From: Haemonchus contortus
Taxonomy: Eukaryota > Nematoda > Chromadorea > Rhabditida > Trichostrongylidae
Direction of reading: 5' to 3'
Assembly: GCA_000469685.2 (NCBI GenBank)
Contig: LS997566.1
Span: 29,389,932 to 29,453,931, forward strand
DNA length: 64,000 nucleotides
Shown here: one piece after another, positions 10,565 to 19,759 of the stretch
Numbering within the stretch: the first letter of the stretch is position 1
Layout: each line of letters starts with the position of its first letter
Made by a program: the position numbers and the translations under genes
Notes under the pieces: generated by a model
What the model was told of the DNA's origin: nothing
Databases searched by the model: none
What the model saw: only the letters and a program-made list of their open reading frames with translations

Positions 10565-10738
10565 TAGCTCATCAGCACTCACACGTACAACGGGTTGAGC
10601 CGGTCGGACAGTATCAGCACATCAAACAAACCATCAAGTCAAAACAAGTTATATCATGTAAAGCTTACAGCTTAACGGTTATGTGCTGATACTGGCGGAC
10701 CGACTCAGCACGTTGTACGTGTCAGTGCTGATGTGCTA
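10565..10738. mobile_element. Fold-back MITE with about 57-bp inverted arms
   Basis: The arms 10565-10622 and 10680-10738 are near-perfect reverse complements (CATCAGCACT, CACGTACAAC and CAGTATCAGCACAT are all mirrored). They flank an unrelated spacer of about 57 bp. The outer ends are bounded by TA on both sides, compatible with a Tc1/mariner-type target duplication. There is no coding capacity. Confidence 0.7.
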
Positions 10739-10775
10739 TGGCATATAAACCATTAAGAAGGCGAGGGCAAGCGGG

Positions 10776-10848
10776 GTCTCGGTAGTGTAAGGGATAAGAG
10801 CACATTCCTCGGAAAGGACAAGTACGGGTTCCGACACTGGAGTTTTGC
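10776..10848 (+). other. tRNA-like relic or tRNA-derived SINE head
   Basis: The sequence TAGTGTAAGGG resembles an A box and GGGTTCCGACACT resembles a degenerate B box at normal tRNA spacing. The anticodon stem does not pair well and the B box is broken, so I do not call a functional tRNA. Confidence 0.25.
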
Positions 10849-10989
10849 CCACAAATCGCCAACCTTGTGAGACTAATATTGCGTGATCACTATGTGATCT
10901 ATCGTGAGATTGGGACAACCTTAGGCATTGAAGGGAGTAGAGCATACATTCAATATTGCATGAACGTTTGACTGTAAAAAATTGTTATC

Positions 10990-11570
10990 TTTGGATCACG
11001 CAAAATTTGTCAATCCCTTGCAAAAAAAAGGCTCTTGTCGATTGGTCGAAAGGAACGCTCAAATAATACGGTCGCAGTGCTTCGAAACACGTCTATGACA
11101 TCGCGACGGGTGATGGATGGTAGGTTTACGCGTATGAGCCGAAAGTAAACAGCAGTCGACTGTATGGGTATTTCAAGATGAGACAAATTACAACCATTTG
11201 TTTGCCAGTTGTTTTCCAAAAAATCAGGAAAATCAACTGCCAAAGATGGATCATTCGTCACCACGACAATGCGAGCTCCCACACATCTGCTCAAACAACT
11301 GCACTTTTGAGCACTCAAAACAACGATTTGGTGAATCGCCAGCAGTATAGTCCCCGGGTGACTTCTTTTTATCCCGTACGTAAAAAACAAAAATGAGAGG
11401 TCAACGTTTTTCGACGCCTGAAGAAGCCGTTGATGCGTTCAGAATGCATGTTTTAGAGTTACCTCAATCAGAGTGGCAAAAGTGCTTAGACAATTCGTTC
11501 GAACGCATGCAAAGGTGTATAGATCTCAATGGGGAATACTTCTTGAAGGCAGTAAAGCGATTTTCAATCA
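10990..11570 (+). pseudogene. mariner transposase remnant
   Basis: Frame-hopping translation gives the central and C-terminal part of a mariner-family transposase: VDWSK near 11040, ATGD near 11110 (first catalytic Asp region) followed at once by a stop, RHHDNASSHTS near 11258-11290 (second Asp region), YSPRVTSF near 11350 (degraded form of the third motif), then QRFSTPEEAVDAF and WQKCLDNSFERMQRC to about 11530. At least one in-frame stop and one frameshift (near 11390) make it inactive. Hookworms are known to carry mariner elements (the bandit element of Ancylostoma), so this fits the suspected host. I could not find convincing terminal inverted repeats. Confidence 0.8.
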
Positions 11571-12539
11571 TTAATATTTATTTTCGTTCTCTAATCTCGA
11601 AATATAAAAGACAACTTACGTAGTCATACGCTTCAAATTGTCTCCAGCCCTTTGCTTGGGGAAAAAATGGAATGTATGGAGAAATACAAAATCCTGCTGT
11701 GCATCCAGCCGCAGGGGTACTTCTTTGCAACCTATCCTTATGGTAGGGTGTGGGCTCTTCTAATGACCAAGTGTGACATCGATGCATAGCTGCGGAGGGG
11801 CAACGTACATGGTGAAGAGCTACCACCAAAGTACACAGTGGTGAACTATGGCGAGCTTGTTTTATAAAGGAACAGGATGAACCAAATTCAGAACACTATA
11901 GGATCCGGCCAGTTGTGGAGGAAACGGGGGTGAACAGTAAGCGACAAGGCCAAGTTTGGAAAACCCTAAGCGGGCAGCAAACTTCTCATTATGGGAATTC
12001 AAGTTGCTTTATTTGATTTTCCGTATACTAGTCATAACAGAAGAACGAAATCAAGAAAGAATTTGTCCACTTTGAGGTTTGATGGTTCGAAAAGAAATTC
12101 ACTTTGCGAGGAGCTCACAAAGGATGAACTCACTCTTTCAATGCCTTCAATTTAGGCAGCATAAGAGCAAGCATGCCGTAGACGGTTTCGTTATTTTTCA
12201 CTTCGGCCTCGATTGATGCTCTCTTAACCTGAACAGTGCAGTCCTCTACCTGTGAAGGTTGCGCTGCTCTCTTATAGTATAATTGACTGTAGAAGTCTCT
12301 CTCCCGAACCTAATTAGCTAACGTGCGAAGAAATCAAGATTTTCCCCTGCACGCGAAGGGAGCGAAAGTTTAGTTATAAAAAACTACTGCCGGAAAATTA
12401 CCAACTTTTTCTTGATCCTTGTAATAAACTCTCAAGTAGATCGGAAGAACTTGCTCAATATCGTTTAATTGTATCAAAGATGATTTTGAGGAAATTGCCT
12501 TTTCTGAAACCAAATGTAACATCATTTGAGCGAAAGCGG
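11571..12539. other. Stretch with no recognised feature
   Basis: Both strands have only short stop-bounded frames, without recognisable motifs or paired splice sites. I see no gene. Confidence 0.4.
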
Positions 12540-12760
12540 CGGAAAACTTCGTTCTACGTGAAAGGTGGTAGAACGTTAAAGGCACTGTTCACGAAAAAAA
12601 TGGTTTCGGAGATTTGCACATGGTTTGAGTTCGAAGCCCCCTCTGATACCATTTGTCCAGGAATTAGGTCGGAAAACTCCAGGAATTAGGTCGGAAAACG
12701 GCTGGATAGGGCACAATAAGGGCAGGAACTTTGGGGGACGGGATGCCTCCGCCCTCTCTA
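12540..12760 (+). repeat. Dispersed repeat copy 1 (SINE-like)
   Basis: This stretch shares long near-identical segments with 37165-37310, including TTTGCACATGGTTTGA followed by TTCGAAGCCCCCTCT and AACGGCTGGATAGGGCACAA. A 21-bp internal direct duplication (AGGAATTAGGTCGGAAAAC at 12658 and 12679) is private to this copy. The TTCGAAGCC block resembles a tRNA B box, so a tRNA-derived SINE is possible but unproven. Confidence 0.6.
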
Positions 12761-13212
12761 GGTTGACTACGAGTTCAAGTTGTCCTTCACCACATTCGCA
12801 CTGGAGCGAAGTTGGTGAAAAATCGATACGCAGATTGGCAAATTGCCAGGAATGATCAGCTGGTCGACCGCCTCGTACAGGAGCCAGTATTCGGCTGTTA
12901 TTTCTTTTATTCGCATATCGTTTGTTTTTTTTTGTTGCTAATTTTTTACGGTAGCATTCTTTAAATATTCTCGTAAGTTTATTGAAGATTTTAACATATT
13001 TTGTCTAAATTATTGCATGCAAATGTTTTTTTTTTATTTTAGAAACTCCGTTAATTTCGATGTGTTGTCTGTATTGCAGACATTGCGTCGCCTTCGTGCA
13101 TTCTCGCTCGAACACTCCCTAACCGCAGTTTCTCAATGTGAAATTCGTCCTACCATCCTTTCCAGCTCTTTTTTTGACCCTTTCTATTTCTTTTTGTTCA
13201 TCTCTTTTTGCG
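12761..13212. other. AT-rich spacer before the Penelope array
   Basis: T-rich sequence without a recognisable gene or repeat. It ends where the truncated Penelope copy begins abruptly. Confidence 0.4.
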
Positions 13213-13768
13213 CTTGTGGAGCGGCAAATACTTCTCCCAAAATCGAGGACTTGCTATGGGTCAGCGTCTAGCACCGGTTCTAGCTATCTGTTTTATGAGC
13301 AGAATAGAAAGACCAGTTCTAGCGCGCATGCCCACTTTGTACTGTCGGTATATCGATGACTGCTGCGTAATTACATCAACGCAGCACGAGATGGATGAAT
13401 TATTTGACATTCTTAACCGACAATCACAGTACATCAAGTTCACGAGAGAAGTTCCGCATGCAGGCTGGCTTCCTTATCTGAATACGCAGATAAACATTTC
13501 AAGTGGAAGGTATAATGTGAAGTGGTATCGGAAAAACAGCTCGAAGAACATTTTACTCCACGCAATGTCTGCCCACCCTGGAGCTGTAAAATGTGCAGTT
13601 ATTCGTAATATGTACAAAACAGCGACAGGAGTTTGTACAGGCGAGTCACGACCTTCATTGCCTTGATGACCTTCTAGTCGGTGCCTCCCAAGTGGTGTTA
13701 GTAGACTTCCACGCCTTTTTCCTGCTAGACAAACCTGTACGGCAAAGCAATATTTGAACATTATGTAA
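13213..13768 (+). mobile_element. Penelope-like element copy A, 5'-truncated and rearranged
   Basis: This copy repeats 15356-15911 at an offset of 2143 bp. It starts inside the RT domain just before the AMGQ motif and includes the intact YIDD motif. It then breaks at about 13650 into a 73-bp inverted piece of the GIY-YIG region (13656-13728, reverse complement of 18355-18427). It ends with a 40-bp tail shared by all three copies (13729-13768). Confidence 0.88.
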
Positions 13769-13769
13769 A

Positions 13770-14561
13770 ATGCCCAGGTTTCAAGAAGACCGAACATGGA
13801 AGTTGTTACGCAATGTACCGCCGCACTTGTTCGGTATAGTTCGTGAAGCTCTCGCCCTCAGACAGAAGATCGCACTTACCCGTCAATCGCTACACTTCCT
13901 GCAGCGATGCAAGTCGACCGCCGTCTTTCCAAGATTCATCACGAATAAGAAGTTGGGATCAATATGTAACTTGAGTGAAGAGCACCCTAGGATCGTCAAT
14001 ATTTACCGAAGTCTCCTAGGCGTTGCTATCAAGCAGAAACAACACATATTGTATTCCACTCTGTTGAAATGTAACGCGAAAGAGGAATCTTGTAGACGGC
14101 TATTGTCGGATCGTTGTTGGAAGGCGATTGAATGTGGTTCGAAGGAGATCTGTGATTGTATTCGATCTAGGGCAAAAACAACTCTATGTGCCAAGTTCAA
14201 TGCCCTGAGGAGCGAGAAATACCGAAAGGGTTCCAGTACTGAGGCCACCTCTTCTACGACCCACCGGTATGAAGATACAACCACTCTAGGAATGAACAAC
14301 CTACAAAGTCAGGCGAGAGTCACCGTTATCGGCAATGCACCAATATCGGAGAAGGCTTTGGATTTGCTTAATCTTGGGCCATCGTTTTCAATTGCCCAAG
14401 GAATTAGACCTTCCACGTATCGCCAGGTGGTGACAGGGCTTCATCAGCTTAGAGATCAGCTCAGAATGAATGCAGTGCGCAGAGAGCCTCGGCGCAATGG
14501 TGCGGAATCTGCGCAATCTATGCTGACGCCTATTCCTTTCCCACGTTCGTTCTATAGCTAA
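13770..14561 (+). pseudogene. Penelope-like element N-terminal ORF, copy B
   Basis: This 263-residue frame is in phase with the RT frame that begins at 14682. Only the TAA at 14559-14561 interrupts them, and the intervening codons are open. Near its end it carries VIGNAPISEKALDLLNLGPSF, resembling the conserved N-terminal motif of Penelope RTs (a Leu/Ser, Lys/Pro, Phe pattern before the fingers). It is thus probably the first part of a single RT protein split by a stop, not a separate gene. It differs from copy C at one visible residue (Ser versus Leu near residue 41). Confidence 0.75.
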
Positions 14562-14681
14562 CCACAACCCTCTCCCGTAGAAGACGTTAAATTTCGAGTA
14601 CTCTCATCAGGAGTTCTTGAAGTTTTCGAAAGACATACGCGTGAGAGGTTCGCAAACCTTACGAACGCACAGTGGGAAGGG

Positions 14682-15809
14682 TTGCGAGAGATACGAAGGC
14701 GCGTAGCAGACGGTGAAATTCGTCTTTCCGTAAGCGACAAGGGAGGAGAGTTCGTGGTTCTTCCGCGTTCCCTGGACCGGGAGATCACGAAACTTCACCT
14801 CAACGATACCTCTGTTTACAGTGGCTCTACGGAAAAGGCGTTCCTCACCCAGTGTCACAGGCTGAATGCGTTATGGGTATCTATTGGAAAGATAGCAAAG
14901 TTGGATAATAGATTGATCAAAAGGTTGAAGTTGGACACTCCCTCATGTCCTGTTTTCTATAGCCTGATCAAAACTCACAAGTTGTCCAACGGAGGTGAAA
15001 GCTCGGTTAATGCTAGTGATTACAAAATCAGACCCATCATTAGCTGTGTGGGAGGACCAACGGACCGCATTTCGTGGTTTCTCAATAAAATTGTTGGCCA
15101 GCTCCTCCGATACGTACCTTCTCATTTGCCTAACACCAACGAATTTCTTGACCGCTTGCGTTCATGTAAGCTTCAAGAAAACTGCGTAATAGAGTCGTTC
15201 GATGTAACCGCGCTTTATACGAACGTGAACAACAACGAAGCTCTCCAAGCAGTTTCTGAAATGCTGGATGAGCATGAAGCAGAAGTGGTGACGTTCGGAC
15301 TTAGCAAGGTTCATATTATGGCTCTTATTAAGGAATGCCTGAGTTGTAATATTTTCAAGTGGAGCGGCAAATACTTCTCCCAAAATCGAGGACTTGCTAT
15401 GGGTCAGCGTCTAGCACCGGTTCTAGCTATCTGTTTTATGAGCAGAATAGAAAGACCAGTTCTAGCGCGCATGCCCACTTTGTACTGTCGGTATATCGAT
15501 GACTGCTGCGTAATTACATCAACGCAGCACGAGATGGATGAATTATTTGACATTCTTAACCGACAATCACAGTACATCAAGTTCACGAGAGAAGTTCCGC
15601 ATGCAGGCTGGCTTCCTTATCTGAATACGCAGATAAACATTTCAAGTGGAAGGTATAATGTGAAGTGGTATCGGAAAAACAGCTCGAAGAACATTTTACT
15701 CCACGCAATGTCTGCCCACCCTGGAGCTGTAAAATGTGCAGTTATTCGTAATATGTACAAAACAGCGACAGGAGTTTGTACAGGCGAGTCACGACCTTCA
15801 TTGCCTTGA
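14682..15809 (+). pseudogene. Penelope-like RT, copy B, truncated before GIY-YIG
   Basis: This 375-residue frame is identical to the first part of the copy C RT. It has RPIISCVGGPTDR, FDVTALYTNV (motif A), AMGQRLAPV (motif B) and YIDD (motif C). The last residues (ESRPSLP) come from the rearrangement junction rather than from the element. Without the downstream zinc finger and endonuclease it should not be competent on its own. Confidence 0.85.
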
Positions 15810-15912
15810 TGACCTTCTAGTCGGTGCCTCCCAAGTGGTGTTAGTAGACTTCCACGCCTTTTTCCTGCTAGACAAACCTGTACGGCAAAGCAATATTTGA
15901 ACATTATGTAAA

Positions 15913-16704
15913 ATGCCCAGGTTTCAAGAAGACCGAACATGGAAGTTGTTACGCAATGTACCGCCGCACTTGTTCGGTATAGTTCGTGAAGCTCTCGCCC
16001 TCAGACAGAAGATCGCACTTACCCGTCAATTGCTACACTTCCTGCAGCGATGCAAGTCGACCGCCGTCTTTCCAAGATTCATCACGAATAAGAAGTTGGG
16101 ATCAATATGTAACTTGAGTGAAGAGCACCCTAGGATCGTCAATATTTACCGAAGTCTCCTAGGCGTTGCTATCAAGCAGAAACAACACATATTGTATTCC
16201 ACTCTGTTGAAATGTAACGCGAAAGAGGAATCTTGTAGACGGCTATTGTCGGATCGTTGTTGGAAGGCGATTGAATGTGGTTCGAAGGAGATCTGTGATT
16301 GTATTCGATCTAGGGCAAAAACAACTCTATGTGCCAAGTTCAATGCCCTGAGGAGCGAGAAATACCGAAAGGGTTCCAGTACTGAGGCCACCTCTTCTAC
16401 GACCCACCGGTATGAAGATACAACCACTCTAGGAATGAACAACCTACAAAGTCAGGCGAGAGTCACCGTTATCGGCAATGCACCAATATCGGAGAAGGCT
16501 TTGGATTTGCTTAATCTTGGGCCATCGTTTTCAATTGCCCAAGGAATTAGACCTTCCACGTATCGCCAGGTGGTGACAGGGCTTCATCAGCTTAGAGATC
16601 AGCTCAGAATGAATGCAGTGCGCAGAGAGCCTCGGCGCAATGGTGCGGAATCTGCGCAATCTATGCTGACGCCTATTCCTTTCCCACGTTCGTTCTATAG
16701 CTAA
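15913..16704 (+). pseudogene. Penelope-like element N-terminal ORF, copy C
   Basis: This 263-residue frame is nearly identical to the one in copy B and ends at the same in-frame TAA. It is in phase with the RT frame downstream, with about 40 open codons between the stop and the next ATG. The Lys/Arg-rich body and the SEKALDLLNLGPSF segment near residues 190-205 look like the N-terminal extension of a Penelope RT. Either the family was amplified from a template already carrying the stop, or translation passes or restarts at it. Confidence 0.75.
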
Positions 16705-16824
16705 CCACAACCCTCTCCCGTAGAAGACGTTAAATTTCGAGTACTCTCATCAGGAGTTCTTGAAGTTTTCGAAAGACATACGCGTGAGAGGTTCGCAAAC
16801 CTTACGAACGCACAGTGGGAAGGG

Positions 16825-18594
16825 TTGCGAGAGATACGAAGGCGCGTAGCAGACGGTGAAATTCGTCTTTCCGTAAGCGACAAGGGAGGAGAGTTCGTGG
16901 TTCTTCCGCGTTCCCTGGACCGGGAGATCACGAAACTTCACCTCAACGATACCTCTGTTTACAGTGGCTCTACGGAAAAGGCGTTCCTCACCCAGTGTCA
17001 CAGGCTGAATGCGTTATGGGTATCTATTGGAAAGATAGCAAAGTTGGATAATAGATTGATCAAAAGGTTGAAGTTGGACACTCCCTCATGTCCTGTTTTC
17101 TATAGCCTGATCAAAACTCACAAGTTGTCCAACGGAGGTGAAAGCTCGGTTAATGCTAGTGATTACAAAATCAGACCCATCATTAGCTGTGTGGGAGGAC
17201 CAACGGACCGCATTTCGTGGTTTCTCAATAAAATTGTTGGCCAGCTCCTCCGATACGTACCTTCTCATTTGCCTAACACCAACGAATTTCTTGACCGCTT
17301 GCGTTCATGTAAGCTTCAAGAAAACTGCGTAATAGAGTCGTTCGATGTAACCGCGCTTTATACGAACGTGAACAACAACGAAGCTCTCCAAGCAGTTTCT
17401 GAAATGCTGGATGAGCATGAAGCAGAAGTGGTGACGTTCGGACTTAGCAAGGTTCATATTATGGCTCTTATTAAGGAATGCCTGAGTTGTAATATTTTCA
17501 AGTGGAGCGGCAAATACTTCTCCCAAAATCGAGGACTTGCTATGGGTCAGCGTCTAGCACCGGTTCTAGCTATCTGTTTTATGAGCAGAATAGAAAGACC
17601 AGTTCTAGCGCGCATGCCCACTTTGTACTGTCGGTATATCGATGACTGCTGCGTAATTACATCAACGCAGCACGAGATGGATGAATTATTTGACATTCTT
17701 AACCGACAATCACAGTACATCAAGTTCACGAGAGAAGTTCCGCATGCAGGCTGGCTTCCTTATCTGAATACGCAGATAAACATTTCAAGTGGAAGGTATA
17801 ATGTGAAGTGGTATCGGAAAAACAGCTCGAAGAACATTTTACTCCACGCAATGTCTGCCCACCCTGGAGCTGTAAAATGTGCAGTTATTCGTAATATGTA
17901 CAAAACAGCGACAGGAGTTTGTACAGGCGAAGTGGAACTAGAGGAGTCACGTAAACTAGCATCTGAGATAGCAAGGATGAATGGTTATGGGACACAACAC
18001 GGAAGATCAGGCTTGAAAAGGCATTTCCCAGGGAATCCTGAGAATATGGTGCATCTCCGGCTTCCTTTCATATCGGACAAAATTAGCGCAGAAATCAGAC
18101 AGTGCATAGCACGCGCGGATTCAGCCGATAGTGTTGTCCTGATAAACTTACCAGGCGACAATATCAAACGTCAACTAGTCCGCAATAGACTTTACGACCG
18201 TGCATGTTCTACGGATAACTGCGTCATTTGTCCGTTTGGAAAAGTCGGAGATTGCACACAGCGAGGGACGGTTTATCAACTTCGGTGTTCAGTCTGTGAC
18301 GAAATATATATTGGTGAGACGGGAAGGATGCTCGGCATACGTGTCAAAGAACATCTAGCAGGAAAAAGGCGTGGAAGTCTACTAACACCACTTGGGAGGC
18401 ACCGACTAGAAGGTCATCAAGGCAATGATTTCGACATCGAATGCAAAATCCTAGCCTACGAGAATGAGATCGGTGCCAGAAAGATACTGGAAGCGTTACA
18501 TATTCGCACGAAAAATCCAGGCCTGAACAACCGAAATGAGTGTTTGACCATAACGAGTGAACTCTTGCCGTTCATTCCCTTTTGTGGACTTTGA
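16825..18594 (+). CDS. Penelope-like reverse transcriptase with GIY-YIG endonuclease
   Basis: This 589-residue frame copies RNA and nicks the target. RT motifs in order are RPIISCVGG near 117, FDVTALYTNV at 172-182 (motif A Asp), AMGQRLAPV near 239, YIDD at 271-274 (motif C), and a thumb-type KWYRKNSSKNILLH region. A Cys cluster (CSTDNCVIC, GDC) precedes VYQLRCSVCDEIYIGETGR, the GIY-YIG nuclease, from about 485, with RVKEH following. The zinc-finger plus GIY-YIG combination at the C-terminus is diagnostic of endonuclease-bearing Penelope-like elements. The start is the first ATG after the in-frame stop at 16702-16704; the true N-terminus is probably upstream across that stop. The nematode clade Nematis is a plausible home, by inference. 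Confidence 0.92.
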   Translation: MREIRRRVADGEIRLSVSDKGGEFVVLPRSLDREITKLHLNDTSVYSGSTEKAFLTQCHRLNALWVSIGKIAKLDNRLIKRLKLDTPSCPVFYSLIKTHKLSNGGESSVNASDYKIRPIISCVGGPTDRISWFLNKIVGQLLRYVPSHLPNTNEFLDRLRSCKLQENCVIESFDVTALYTNVNNNEALQAVSEMLDEHEAEVVTFGLSKVHIMALIKECLSCNIFKWSGKYFSQNRGLAMGQRLAPVLAICFMSRIERPVLARMPTLYCRYIDDCCVITSTQHEMDELFDILNRQSQYIKFTREVPHAGWLPYLNTQINISSGRYNVKWYRKNSSKNILLHAMSAHPGAVKCAVIRNMYKTATGVCTGEVELEESRKLASEIARMNGYGTQHGRSGLKRHFPGNPENMVHLRLPFISDKISAEIRQCIARADSADSVVLINLPGDNIKRQLVRNRLYDRACSTDNCVICPFGKVGDCTQRGTVYQLRCSVCDEIYIGETGRMLGIRVKEHLAGKRRGSLLTPLGRHRLEGHQGNDFDIECKILAYENEIGARKILEALHIRTKNPGLNNRNECLTITSELLPFIPFCGL

Positions 18595-18813
18595 GATCAC
18601 CCGCACAGTTCTTATCTTACGACCATCGATGGTGACTCATTGATCCCTTGTTGTTCACACAGAGTGGGACGTAACGCTGGTGGAACCGCAGAAGGTTGGT
18701 CTTTTTGCTGAAACTTTTCCGTATTTTAGTTTCCGGGAGTCGTTGCAACTAGCCTAGCGTGTTTAGGCGCTTGGTCGGGTAAGTCACAGATCAGGAGCTT
18801 CGAACTATTTTCA

Positions 18814-18849
18814 GGTCCTGAAGACGACGATTCAGTCGAAACGTTGACC
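18814..18849 (+). ncRNA. Hammerhead-ribozyme-like motif in Penelope 3' region
   Basis: The order GGTC, CTGAAGAC, GAC-loop-GTC, GAAACGTT, GACC gives a closing stem (GGTC/GACC), a conserved CUGANGA-like core, a short second stem and a GAAA core, as in minimal type I hammerheads. Penelope-like elements are known to carry hammerheads. The core has an extra base after CTGAAGA and A where U is usual, so activity is uncertain. Confidence 0.5.
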
Positions 18850-18909
18850 AATAAAGCGGTTCAACCATAACAAACCTGTACGGCAAAGCAATATTTGAAC
18901 ATTATGTAA

Positions 18910-19759
18910 TTTTCTATGAGTTTTTTCTTATGAAAATATCATGCATCAATGGAGGTTCGAGTCCGATTAGATAGGGTTATAAATGATGGCTAACTCGAGA
19001 AGGGTCAAGAGTGATGAACTATGAAAAAGTTCTATAGGCGAATTTGGAAGCGAAGACCCAGTACTGCGCCATCACTGTTATGTCCTGTAGACAAATATGT
19101 GAACGCACAGTTCACGTTAAGAATGGTTCCTGAGATCTCCTTTACCTAAGACCCCTAAGGATAGTCTGAGGGGCGCTCTCAGGTCGAAAAACAGTCAAGA
19201 TAGGGCGTAAAAAGGATTTCCAAGACCAGTTTAGCCGACGAGTTGTTAAGTATTGTAAACAAAGGGTCACACCATTTGCACGGGAGCCATGCTTCACACG
19301 CAAGCAGCGTATTGCAGCCATCTGGATGCAGTGGCGCACGTGTTTGGACAGCTCGTCTGAATGCCCCTCCCATGCAACTTTTGTCCTCACGTTCCCCTAC
19401 GACCCCTAAGTTTGCCCAGTTTTTGAAATTTTCCGCATGTTCTCCGCCATTCTGGCACCATTCTGGAGAATCACTTCCATTATTCGTCTATAACTAGGTG
19501 ACAAAAAATTATCGTGTACCGTATCTCTGAATGCCTTATGTAAAGTGTAATGAGATTGTACTAGGTCGCAAAAGAAGATACTCAGAATCATATTGTGGTC
19601 AGTACGAAAGGAGAAAACCCTTGTCCAACAAGCATTCGAATAAGTTCAGGCGCAGAAATAGCAAGGGCACTATGACGATAAGACAGTGGAGTATAAAAAG
19701 CAGAGGAGTAGAATGAATGTAAATTGAGTGAAAATTTTGGTAGGCTGAAGACTGTTGTA
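18910..19759. other. Non-coding spacer with dispersed repeat fragment
   Basis: Between about 19360 and 19480 the sequence matches, in reverse orientation, about 50685-50830 (TCCAGAATGGTG, TTAGGGGT, AAAAGTTGCATGG). The remainder has no recognisable gene. Confidence 0.5.

Larger units (their letters stand above)
13769..15911 (+). mobile_element. Penelope-like element copy B, endonuclease replaced by inverted fragment
   Basis: This unit is 2143 bp and nearly base-for-base identical to 15912-17932 of copy C for its first ~2.0 kb. The RT frame is intact, but past about 15793 the sequence switches to the same inverted 73-bp fragment and 40-bp tail as copy A. The zinc-finger and GIY-YIG endonuclease domains are therefore missing. 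Copies A and B share the identical junction, so the array arose by tandem duplication of an already rearranged unit. Confidence 0.9.
15912..18909 (+). mobile_element. Penelope-like element copy C, near full length
   Basis: This is the only copy with both RT and GIY-YIG endonuclease coding. It opens with the same N-terminal frame as copy B. The RT-endonuclease frame ends at 18594. About 310 bp of 3' untranslated sequence follows, including a hammerhead-like motif (18814-18849), AATAAAG at 18850-18856, and the 40-bp tail at 18870-18909 also seen after copies A and B. That tail could be the element's own 3' end or a long target-site duplication. Confidence 0.9.

Noticed and set aside
10776..10848. 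A functional tRNA gene
   Set aside because: A-box-like and B-box-like stretches are present, but the anticodon stem does not pair and the B box is interrupted.
13213..18909. Array as an ordinary host tandem gene family
   Set aside because: All frames are Penelope RT/endonuclease and junctions carry element-specific rearrangements.
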